From contig QKYT01000314.1 in the NCBI GenBank assembly GCA_003550305.1, forward strand, positions 17,866-37,821: DNA of 19,956 bases, in the 5' to 3' direction. Below, piece after piece: positions 1 through 7,970 of this stretch. Within the stretch, counting starts at the first letter, position 1. Each line of letters starts with the position of its first letter. This DNA is from Glomus cerebriforme (Eukaryota; Glomeromycota; Glomeromycetes; Glomerales; Glomeraceae). Below the pieces are notes generated by a model, which was not told the DNA's origin, ran no database searches, and was given only the letters and a program-made list of their open reading frames with translations. A program made the translations under genes and the position numbers.

Positions 1-164
1 TTTTTGCAAGATACCCGGGGTACTGTGGCCCGCTATATACGGTATTATATATAGATATGAATAAAAATAATATTGCAATTATTTTGCAATATTGTGAAAT
101 TTTAAATTGAATTATATATAGTAATCTACAATTCTGCAATTCCAATCACATCAAAATCTAGTGA

Positions 165-560
165 TTAAATTTTAATGAAATTTATATCATTCAAATCCTT
201 TTATTAAGATAAATCGAATGAATAAATATTGTTTTTCTAACATTAATATTGATAGAGATATAACTATATAAATATTTAACAAATTTTGAAAATGAAACAT
301 GATCCAATAATTGGATTTTAATATAATTTATATCATTCAATTTATCTCAATGATAGAATTTGAATGGTAATAATTTTATCTTTTTATTATCAATATTGAC
401 AAAGATAAAACTAGGTAATTATTTAACAAATTTTAAAAATAAAACATAATTTAATAATTGTATTTTATTAAAATTTATACCATTTGATTTGTCTTAATAA
501 GTGAATTTGAATGTTAGTAATTTTATTATTTTATCTATATTTCTTTGTGAAATAGATTTT
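165..560. repeat. Diverged tandem repeat, about 146-bp period, about 2.6 copies
   Basis: The motif ATTTATA(T/C)C followed by ATT(C/T) recurs at 180, 326 and 473, spacings of 146 and 147 bp. Around each copy the same order of blocks returns: a TTTTAAT-rich lead, the ATTTATATC block, a TTATTAAGATAAAT/TTATCTCAATGATA-like block, TTGATAGAGATAAA/TTGACAAAGATAAA, then ATTTAACAAATTTT and AATAATTG. The third copy is cut short before about 560. Copies are clearly diverged, so the array is old. No protein is encoded. The unit length is close to one nucleosome core, which may be chance. Confidence 0.7.
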
Positions 561-896
561 TTTGAATTATGATCAACATAACACAATGATATAATTTGAT
601 GTAAATCACGTAATTTATATATTTTATTAGTAAAAATTATGACTAACGTAATTGATTTTGTCTATGATGAAATATTTTGATAATGGGCTTTTTAATTTTA
701 TCAGAAAGTATAATTCTATTATTGATATTAGCGAAATTATGCTTTAATAAATTTATAATATATACAGTAATTTTGACCAAAATTATGTTAATTTTACCCA
801 AAATTGCAGAATTAGACCTTAATTTCTGCAATTATTCGTAATACCACAATTTACAATTATTTCACAATTACTATTCACAGTATATTATAAATGATA

Positions 897-1346
897 GAGG
901 AAGTTATTTTAATAATAAAATAATTGGAGAATTGATAAAATTTTGAAATTAAACATAAATTATCAACCAATTACCATCTGAGAATAAATGAATTAGTAGA
1001 AAGATTTAACAAAATATTATGTGAAGCATTAGCAAAGTTAGAAAAAAAGGAAAATTGGAATAAAAGGATTACATCAGTATTATTTGTATATAGAAATAAA
1101 AAATAAGTTTAATAAAAATAAAATCATTTTATTTAACATATGAAAAGAAAACTAGAATGCTAATAGAAAAAAATATAAAACCAGATAATGAAAAATTAAT
1201 TCAATTAATAAAGGAATTACTAAACATAAGAAATAAAATTAAAGAAGAAGTAAAAATTCACAGAAAAAATAAAGAGTATTATAATAAGAAAAATAAGAGA
1301 AAAGAATTATTTCAAATTGAAAAAAAGTATTGTTATATGATATAGT
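897..1346 (+). pseudogene. Decayed Ty3/Gypsy retrotransposon integrase (C-terminal part)
   Basis: Conceptual translation from about 951 gives KHKLSTNYHLRINELVERFN, then KILCEALAKLEKKENWN and SVLFVYRNKK before a stop. This fits the end of the catalytic core of Gypsy integrases, whose usual form is H.LS..YHPQTNGLVERFN with a following FAYR segment. Stops lie in the preceding sequence (about 900-950). After the TAA near 1107 the reading shifts by one frame: KSFYLTYEKKTRM begins near 1121 and continues open to 1345, ending in a segment like the one that leads into the GPY/F region (RKELFQIEKKY). The Q-T-N signature is changed to R-I-N. With internal stops and a frameshift this is a dead fragment; I recognised no reverse transcriptase, RNase H or LTR around it. 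Confidence 0.85.
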
Positions 1347-1349
1347 AAA

Positions 1350-2284
1350 AGAGAAATAATAATCAGGAAAATTGGAAAAATGCAATCTTAAATAATGTAA
1401 AAATATATTACAGATTGTATATTTTTTTTGCTAACACTATTCACCTCTATATCACTATTTTTTATATACATTTTTATTTATAGTATATATAGCATACTAA
1501 AAGGAAGCAATTTGTATACTATTTATCTACTTATTGTATTTATAATTTACTTACTACTTCACTTCATTCCATATACAGTAAGCCTATTTGCTTTTAAATA
1601 ACTTCTGCTAAGTAAGCTAATAAATTAGTATTTATAATATTTTAAAGTTCTTAGCTAGATAAGATTACTAATTAGTATTTCTGAGATTGCGAAGTCTTAA
1701 ACTAAGTAGAAAATCAAATTAGTAATTTTAATAAGCTAGAGGCATTAAAAATTAAAAAAATACTAATTTGTCCGAAGCATAGTTGAGGACATCTTCGATT
1801 AGACTCATTATGATGCAATGTCCATCTGTCCGCACGTTTGATTGACCAATAATATGCATTGTTGTGATTTCACATATTTTACAATAAATTTGTGTTACAT
1901 TTTAAATTTTTTTTTAGTTGAGTTTTGTGATACATCTTAATTTAATGCTTTGGACAATCCAACGGTTCTCATTACCTAGTAATATAGTAAGAAGCCAGTC
2001 AAAAAGATTTATACCTCAGGTGAAAAACTTCTAATACTATATGTAGAAGATACTATGATTTGCAATATATAGTATTTTTTTTTTTTATAAATAAAAAAAT
2101 TTAAATTATTATTAAATTATATAATTTTATTAATTAATAATTAAAATTTTAAAATTAATTATATAAGTAATATTATTAAATTTGTATAATTTACTTATAG
2201 TAATAAATTTTTTTTTAATACTTAATGATTTAAAATAATTACTATATCTTTATATATAGTATATTTTTAACTTAAAATATAATA
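1350..2284. other. Gene-free stretch with a more complex island
   Basis: No open reading frame of note is present. Most of it is A/T-rich, but about 1490-2050 has higher complexity, with several TACTAATTT/ATTAGTA repeats in both orientations (for example near 1622-1632, 1664-1678, 1714-1722 and 1760-1770). It probably holds an old mobile-element remnant of unknown type. The TATATAGTAT motif recurs near 2065 and 2258. I could not define element borders. Confidence 0.4.
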
Positions 2285-2294
2285 AAATTATATA

Positions 2295-2703
2295 GGAGTT
2301 TGCTATTTATCACCGCCGGTGATCATCACCGGTGTTTTTCAAATTTGGTAATTCCGGTAATTCCGGCCAAAATTTAAGTGATCGACAAAATAATTTCCAT
2401 TTTTGGAATCTTGTGTAACCCAAATTTCAATTTCGGAGAGAAATAAAATTGCCTTTTTGGATTGTGTAACGTTATTTAAGATTCCATAAAAGGATATTCC
2501 GACCAGCGTTAAAGGTTTGGCCAAAATTAAGGACGTGACGACTAACATGTGACGAATAGACTTTCACACCTCGAAAAAATTCTGTCCCTGAAATAAATAG
2601 TAAAAATTGAAAACTGGGGGATGTGACACGGTGTGATGAATTATTATATATAAAATCACGTGATTACCGGTGATGATCACCGGCGGTGATTCATAGCAAT
2701 TTT
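2295..2703. mobile_element. MITE-like element with GC-rich palindromic terminal inverted repeats
   Basis: Terminal inverted repeats lie at 2300-2333 and 2666-2699. They match at all positions except two (TTGCTAT, two differing bases, then a 25-base block ending CATCACCGGT). Each repeat also contains its own small palindrome, CCGGTGAT-N-ATCACCGG, so each end can fold alone. A 10-bp direct repeat AAATTATATA flanks the element at 2285-2294 and 2704-2713 and may be the target duplication, though A/T-rich flanks make this uncertain. The interior has no transposase and is more complex and GC-richer than its surroundings, with a direct repeat GGTAATTCC near 2346-2363 and a 12-bp palindrome around CACGTG at 2654-2665. 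It is best read as a non-autonomous DNA transposon of unassigned superfamily. Confidence 0.75.
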
Positions 2704-2805
2704 AAATTATATATATAAAAATAATTATAAATATAGCTTATTCAAATTATTTAATAAGAATTAAATAGTAATATTTTTTAAAATATAAATATTAAATAGA
2801 TTATA

Positions 2806-2985
2806 CAGTTAGACCTCCATATAGTCACAACCTATATAGTCACATCATATAGAATTCTTCTATATAATCACACCTTTGAAAAAACCAACTTATATAAAGA
2901 TTATATAAAAAAACTTTTATATAGTCACATTTTTGGATTTTTTTTACTATGTAACCAACTTGGTGATTATATAGAGGTTCCACTG
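2806..2985. mobile_element. Pogo/Tc1-mariner-type MITE, 180 bp
   Basis: The left end CAGTTAGACCTCCATATAG and the reverse complement of the right end, CAGTGGAACCTCTATATAA, match in most positions, and the element is bounded by TA on each side (2804-2805 and 2986-2987). A CAGTnnnACCTCTATA terminus with TA target duplication is the known form of pogo-like MITEs (the plant Emigrant family is the textbook case). Inside, TATA(G/A)TCACA recurs at 2820, 2835, 2863 and 2920 in direct orientation, with an inverted form in the right end; such subterminal repeats may be transposase binding sites. There is no coding capacity. Confidence 0.85.
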
Positions 2986-2987
2986 TA

Positions 2988-3728
2988 CTTAAAAATATAA
3001 TAATACTATAATAAAAGAATTATTAATGGATTTATTTTATTATAATTTATATAATAGTATTTATTAGAGATTTTATTATATATTTTTAATCATTTATAGT
3101 AAGATAAATAAGCAAATATTATTTATATTTTGTAAAAATAAATAAAAAATAATATAATTTAAATTTTACAGTTTATTCGATTTTTGGATTTTTAATTTTT
3201 AAAAAAAAAATTTTTAATTTCTAGATAATATTTTAGTCTGAAATAATTTTCAGCTAAAAATAACTAAATAGTAGAAACTTAGTAAAACATTGTTAAAATG
3301 TCAAGTAATACTGAATTTTATTTAGTTTCAATTTTGACTATATAATTTATTTGCTTGTAATATAAATTAAGCTTGCATTTTTAATATAATTGCATTTAAT
3401 ATTTTAAATATCATCGTACATATATACGAAAATATATAATTCCGAGAATAATATTATGAAAGGAATATACTTATAAAAGATGCATTTATAGAAATTATAT
3501 TTAATATTTAAAAATTCAAACGTCAAAAATGTAATTAATCATTAACATCCCAACACCCTAATTTTGAGATAATAAACGTAATTTTTATTAAAATATTTAT
3601 TAGAAAAAATTACACGATTCTTACAAAAAAATAAATACTTACCCTAGACATTATTGAATTGTACTCTTTAAAAACTATTCAAAATTATAAATAATTTGGT
3701 TGATATTATTTTACCATTAAAACTGATA
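2988..3728. other. A/T-rich intergenic stretch downstream of AP-1 sigma
   Basis: Nothing beyond very A/T-rich low-complexity sequence is visible from 2988 to about 3500. The part next to the stop codon at 3729 is presumably the 3' untranslated region of the minus-strand gene. No RNA gene or open frame is supported. Confidence 0.5.
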
Positions 3729-4435
3729 TTACTTTATGGATTCTTCAAGATTACGAGTTAATATATCTAATTGACAAGTTTGTTCAAATGAATTAATATG
3801 TCTAATAACTGCCTTTTTATTTGGTTCTTGTAATTCACCAGCTATAAAAATAAAGATAAAAATTAAAATCAATTCATTTAATAAATTATATTGATAAAAA
3901 TATAAAAATTTTGACTTGCCCATGAATAATTCATCCAATACATAATATGCCTTATCGAAGTTGTAAATTATATCCAATTCGCATACATTCCCAAAAAATT
4001 CATCAAGTAATTGAACATATCGATGAATTACTTCTAGGGTATAAAGTTCATTTTCATTCCAATCTATGCCTGCCACAAAATAAAGACTAGCATATCTTTT
4101 ATATATCACCTTTTATTACAATTGGGAAAATTTTATTATTAAATCATTTGTGAAATATACATATTGCGCAAAAGAATTAAGTACCTTATGTTCGCCATAT
4201 TCTAAAACATTACACATTGAGCGTTTACGACTTAATATTACTGTTGTTAAATCTGTTGTGAGAGTCGTTTTCTCTTTATCAGTAAAATACTGAAACCATT
4301 TTTTCAAACGCATTTTCCCATGTCGACTAAAAATAAATAGATACAAAATCTATTCATTTGTTCACACAAATTAAAAAATTAATTGTTATTGATAACTATA
4401 AAAAAAAAGGTACAAAAAAAGAATACACGAACCAT
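3729..4435 (-). CDS. AP-1 clathrin adaptor complex small (sigma) subunit
   Basis: This is the sigma subunit of the AP-1 adaptor, which helps collect cargo into clathrin vesicles at the trans-Golgi/endosome. Rebuilt exons in transcription order are 4435-4427, 4349-4185, 4109-3920 and 3841-3729, 477 nt in all, giving 158 residues, the usual length for the family. The protein starts MVR-ILYLFIFSRHGKMRLKKW. It carries VIYKRYASLYF, which fits the small-chain signature [LIVM]2-Y-[KR]-x4-L-Y-F, then LEVIHRYVQLLDEFFGNVCE and a LDIIYNFDKAYYVLDE stretch. The FGNVCELDII form and overall similarity to yeast Aps1 point to AP-1 rather than AP-2, AP-3 or AP-4. The three-codon first exon is the weakest part: the frame upstream of 4349 is closed by TAG, so a spliced start is needed, and the ATG at 4435 with donor GTATTC at 4426 fits. 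The third intron (3842-3919) begins with GC. The gene is divergent from the NDUFAF6-like gene. Confidence 0.9.
3842..3919 (-). other. GC-AG intron, 78 bp, open in frame
   Basis: On the minus strand, exon 3 of AP-1 sigma ends ATG-G and the intron starts GCAAGT, the classic strong context for a GC donor. The acceptor is TTATAG, followed by CT-GGT-GAA, restoring GCT-GGT-GAA (AGE), which matches the family's (A/G)GE(I/L)QE segment. The only nearby GT donor (AA|GTCAAA) would place TGA directly after the junction. The intron is exactly 26 codons and has no stop in the reading frame, so an unspliced transcript stays open and would insert a very hydrophobic segment. Confidence 0.85.
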
Positions 4436-4633
4436 GTTTATTAAAAAAACAGTCGGTTTTTTTTATAAAAAGAAATTAATTTACGAACACCGGAGAAATA
4501 GTTGAGTATCATCCTAAGCTACACGAATTACACGACGGGATATATGGAGTAATGAACATCTTATCAGCAAAAAATTTTATATGATAATCTTGAATACATT
4601 TAACTTAATTTTAATTCTTGACATTTAGTTACA
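4436..4633. promoter_or_regulatory. Shared divergent promoter of AP-1 sigma and the NDUFAF6-like gene
   Basis: The start codons at 4435 (minus) and 4634 (plus) are 198 bp apart and point away from each other, so both promoters and leaders must fit here or overlap the neighbouring gene. Visible items are A/T runs on the AP-1 side, CTTATC (a GATA-type site) at 4559-4564, and short upstream open frames on the plus strand (ATG at 4544 with two codons, ATG at 4552 with ten codons) that would count only if transcription begins before them. No convincing TATA box can be picked in this base composition. Confidence 0.6.
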
Positions 4634-6097
4634 ATGGTTCGAATTTTTGCAAATAATTTTATCAATACTTTCAGAATAGCTGCTTATAGAAAAGAAATCG
4701 TACAAGCTAAATGCTTTAGTACAGTTAAAGATGACGAGGAGAAATTAAATGCTGCGATAAAATATTGTAGTGACCTCGTAAAGTAATAATAAATATTTCT
4801 ATTTTATTCATTGAAAAATATTTTCTTGGTTAATTTAACCGAGTTATTTTACATTTAAATACTTGATATAATAAAAAATTTGTCTTAGAAAGCATGATCC
4901 AGAAAATTTTCTACTTTCAATATTTTATCCAAAACATCTGCAAAAAGTATTTTTGGCAATAAGGGCATTTAATATTGAGCTAATAATGATTCGCGAGTCA
5001 GTTAGCAATCCTCAATTTGGTAAAATACGTATGGAATTTTGGCGAGAAACAATTGATAATATTTTCAAGGTATGTTTCAAAAGAAATTTAATTTTGTTTT
5101 ATGATTTATTTATCAACATAATTAAATAATGTTTAGGGAAACCCACCTCAGCAACCAATTGCTCAAGTTTTATACAATTCTCTGAAAATGTGCCAACTAC
5201 CGTCATTATTTTTTAAAAGAATAATTGATGAAAGAGTAATTATTATATTATCACATCGTATTATGTATACACCGATGGATTTTTGAGAAAAGTAAATCTA
5301 TTGGTATATACATAATACGCAGCTAGATAAATCTGTTATTCCCCTCATTTTCGGGGGGGTAGTGAATAATTTAGTTATTTATGGGATAACAAATACTTAT
5401 TTATTTAATAATTTCTTTTATAGGATGCACAATTGAGTGATCCGCCATATATTACTAATAAAGATTTAGAATCATATGGTGAGAATACGGCATCATGTCT
5501 TCTGTATTTACATCTTAAATCTTTGGGAGTTGAAGACATACAAGCTGATCATGCTGCAAGTCATATAGGAAAATCTATAGGAATAGTTACTATTTTAAAA
5601 GGCTTTCCATATCTTGTAAGCAAAAGGAGAATGTTATTGCCTTCCGTAATTACAGCAAAGGTATATATATTTAACTTTTATAATTAAATTAATCTTTATT
5701 ATTTAAGACAAAATTACTAAATATTTGTTTCAGTATAATATTTCACAAGAAGAAATATTTCGTAAAGGTCCTGTAAAAGGATTAGATGATGCCATATTCG
5801 AGATTGCTACATTAGCTCATGATCATTTACTTACAGCTAGAACATTTTTGCAAAATATTCCCAATCAAGCTTTACCTGCTTTATTATCAGCGGTAATAAT
5901 ATATATTTTTTTCTATTTCTATAATTGTTTTTAACTTTGTATAATCTTGTAAACTAATTTTTATATAGGTACCTTGTGATTCTTATCTTAAACGATTGGA
6001 AAAGTATAATTTTAATATATTTGAACCAAAATTGGCTATAAGAAATTGGAAATTACCATTTAGTTTGTGGTATAATTACAATAAAGGAACTTTTTGA
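4634..6097 (+). CDS. Mitochondrial complex I assembly factor, NDUFAF6 family (squalene/phytoene synthase fold)
   Basis: This is likely a matrix or inner-membrane factor needed to assemble respiratory complex I; the human relative is tied to ND1 biogenesis. Exons are 4634-4782, 4889-5069, 5137-5235, 5424-5660, 5734-5892 and 5969-6097, 954 nt, giving 317 residues (human NDUFAF6 is about 333). Residues 1-30 are rich in Arg/Lys and hydrophobics with one acid, as expected for a mitochondrial presequence. Recognisable blocks are FLAIRAFNIELIMIRESVS and IRMEFWRETIDNIF (exon 2), YGENTASCLLYL and ADHAASHIGKSIGIV (residues 184-198) in exon 4, YNISQEEIFRKG in exon 5, and YNFNIFEPKL near the C terminus. 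The Asp-rich motifs of true squalene/phytoene synthases are absent, so enzyme activity is not expected. Presence of this gene implies a functional complex I. Intron 3 (5236-5423) is long and contains a hairpin. The start is the first ATG, 4 bases after TTAG; an additional upstream leader exon cannot be excluded. Confidence 0.93.
5257..5319. repeat. 26-bp inverted repeat (hairpin) in NDUFAF6 intron 3
   Basis: Arms at 5257-5282 (starting CGTATTATGTATA) and 5294-5319 (ending CATAATACG) are reverse complements at 23 of 26 positions, with an 11-base spacer. All three differences are transitions; in RNA two become G-U pairs, so a folded transcript would have a nearly continuous 26-bp stem. It lies in intron 3, which at 188 bp is about twice the length of the gene's other introns (67-106 bp), so a palindromic insertion is the simplest explanation. 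A C4...G7 hairpin follows at about 5341-5359. Confidence 0.85.
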
Positions 6098-7124
6098 AAA
6101 CATTAATTTATGTATTACTTATTCTAGAAATTCTATAATAAAGAAGAATGTATGAGAATGTATGCTAAAAAAAAATCATTTCCTAAAATCTATAAGTAGG
6201 AATTTTATTTTATAATCATGCCATTAAGAAGATTCATTATAATCTATATATAGATGATTATACTTTACATCAATTATCATACGATATAAGTTTTAATAAA
6301 GGTTCTTTATACATCTCTTTTTGTGATATAGTTCATTTTAATTCCTTGGATAATAATAAACACGGAAAACCGCGGAAATGTATTATAGACTTTTGATTAG
6401 TGATTTGGTTATTAACTAATTTTGGAAGGTGAGTTCTACAAACACGAGTAAATCGATCATTTCCCGATTGCAGTTTTATTTATGAAACGTTTTTGTTTCA
6501 TGTCTTATCAATTATCCCATTTAAATGTTACATGCAAACTTTAAGAATATAAATCAAATTTTCATTCGCTCTTGGTCTCAAACGCTCTTAGGACATTCAT
6601 AAAAAAAAAAAAAAATTGCAATATCATTATCTTTTTTTAAAAAAAAGGAGTAACTGACAAAGAAAAAAGATTAAGATCAAAGATTAAAAATTTTTGATGC
6701 ATAATTTGAAAAAAAACCTGTAACACCATAAAGAAAATTTTTTTGGTATTTCCAAAATTAACAAATTTTAATTAAATAAATTATTGTTTGTGTTGCAATT
6801 CATGCAATTTATGTTAGTTATTTCCCCTGATTTGTCTCTAATTTAAATAATAATTTAACACACAATATGTATAATTGTGTAACTTTTGAGGAAATTTAAA
6901 TATATAAAAAAAGATCCCGACACACTCATTCTTTTGTAATCGATTCCTAAACTCCTCACCGAAACTTAATTCCTTCTTTATACTCATCCTAAAGTCATAT
7001 TTACCGATATTTTTCTGTCTGGTAACAGAAAACATTAATACGAACATCCACTTCTACAAAAAGAACACCTCTTTTGCAGGACATAGCACTCACTTTTCTT
7101 CATAATAAAAAACGATAATAAAAA
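6098..7124. other. Intergenic region between the NDUFAF6-like and membrane protein genes
   Basis: The gap holds the 3' end of the NDUFAF6-like transcript and the promoter/leader of the plus-strand gene starting at 7125. The stretch about 6350-6600 is more complex, with a GC-richer spot near 6361-6377 (palindrome-like CCGCGG at 6369-6374). I see no supportable gene. An open frame on the minus strand at 6838-7047 has no family resemblance and overlaps the presumed promoter. Confidence 0.4.
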
Positions 7125-7759
7125 ATGGGTAAACTCATTTGGAACCAATGGGCAAGATTGATAGGTCTCACCGCTGGTGTCTGTACGTATATTTGTTTCT
7201 TGTTTGAGATGCTATTTAATGCTATTTAGTGCTATTTAGTTTGTATTTAGAGTTATTTGTTGTTTGTGATTTTATATCAAGATATTAACTTTTCTTCTCG
7301 GTTGATTTATACTTATAGTTCAAGTAATAGGCGGAATTTTCGCTTTCTTTTATCATTATTCAATGTTCAATGCCGTCATTAATATAAATTCTTTATTTAA
7401 TCCTTTCGACGTTTTTGCAGTCATTTGCACGTAAGTAATAAATTAAACTGTCAATTCATATATTTTTTCCTATAAATTTCGACTAATTTTTGAAATTCTC
7501 TCTTCGTTATAAAAACAGTGTTACCGGGTTAATAATATTGGCTATTGAATTACCTTTATCATTCTTCAAGGATACATTCATAACAAATTCTTTTATTCCC
7601 AGAATTTTATTATATATCCCTATATCATTTGTTTCAGTATTTAATTATCAAAACGTCAATCCTGCCCTTTATTTATTCATCGCTACATTGATGTATCTTA
7701 CAGCTTCAATTAAAGGTGAAACCAATAGGGTTAATAATACTTTAAGATCAAAAGTATAA
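7125..7759 (+). CDS. Small fungal integral membrane protein (DUF7727-like)
   Basis: Exons are 7125-7182, 7319-7430 and 7519-7759 (411 nt, 136 residues), with donors GTACGT and GTAAGT and acceptors TATAG and ACAG. The protein begins MGKLIWNQWARLIGLTAGV, which matches, from memory, a family of uncharacterised fungal membrane proteins (I recall the Pfam name DUF7727) starting MGKL(V/I)WHEWARL. Four hydrophobic segments are visible, at about residues 12-33, 50-73, 83-100 and 104-121. ALE(Y/F)PL of the family appears as AIELPL (65-70), followed by a short charged loop and SFIPRILL. The hydrophilic tail (about 122-136) includes KGETNR. The function is unknown, and no catalytic residues or sorting signal can be named. 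Intron 1 (7183-7318) contains 10-bp tandem repeats, and the 3' flank carries three TGTAGTAAAT-like copies. The start choice is firm, because the ATG opens the conserved N terminus. Confidence 0.85.
7211..7250 (+). repeat. Tandem 10-bp repeat in intron 1 of the membrane protein gene
   Basis: GCTATTTAAT, GCTATTTAGT and GCTATTTAGT lie back to back at 7211-7240, followed by a degenerate TTGTATTTAG at 7241-7250. It lies in intron 1, away from the splice sites. Confidence 0.9.
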
Positions 7760-7940
7760 ATCAAAATGGAGAAAAAAAAACAATAAGAGGGGGGGGAATA
7801 TTCAATTGCTAATAGAATAGAATTTTTATTCTTCATATTAGAAAATTTATAATCTATAAAAAAAAGTCATTTGATATGCTTTTTTTTTCTTGAAGTTTTT
7901 TTTTTTGTGTCAGATAATTTTTATTAATTTTTAAATATGT

Positions 7941-7970
7941 AATGTAGTAAATTGTAGTAAATTGTAGTAA
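7941..7970 (+). repeat. Three tandem TGTAGTAAA(T) motifs in the presumed 3' UTR
   Basis: Three 10-bp units (AATGTAGTAA, ATTGTAGTAA, ATTGTAGTAA) follow each other about 180 bp after the stop at 7759. In RNA each carries UGUA followed by UA, which resembles PUF-family protein sites; this is a resemblance only. Confidence 0.6.

Noticed and set aside
2339..2548. Minus-strand open frame inside the first MITE
   Set aside because: It lies wholly inside a short non-autonomous element and has no transposase features.
4350..4360. ATG at 4360 as the AP-1 sigma start without splicing
   Set aside because: That frame reads MNRFCIYLF and runs out of frame with the conserved FSRHGK segment; the correct frame is closed by TAG just upstream, so a spliced first exon is required.
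6838..7047. Minus-strand open frame upstream of the membrane protein gene
   Set aside because: It overlaps the expected promoter of the gene at 7125 and has no recognisable motif or splice continuation.
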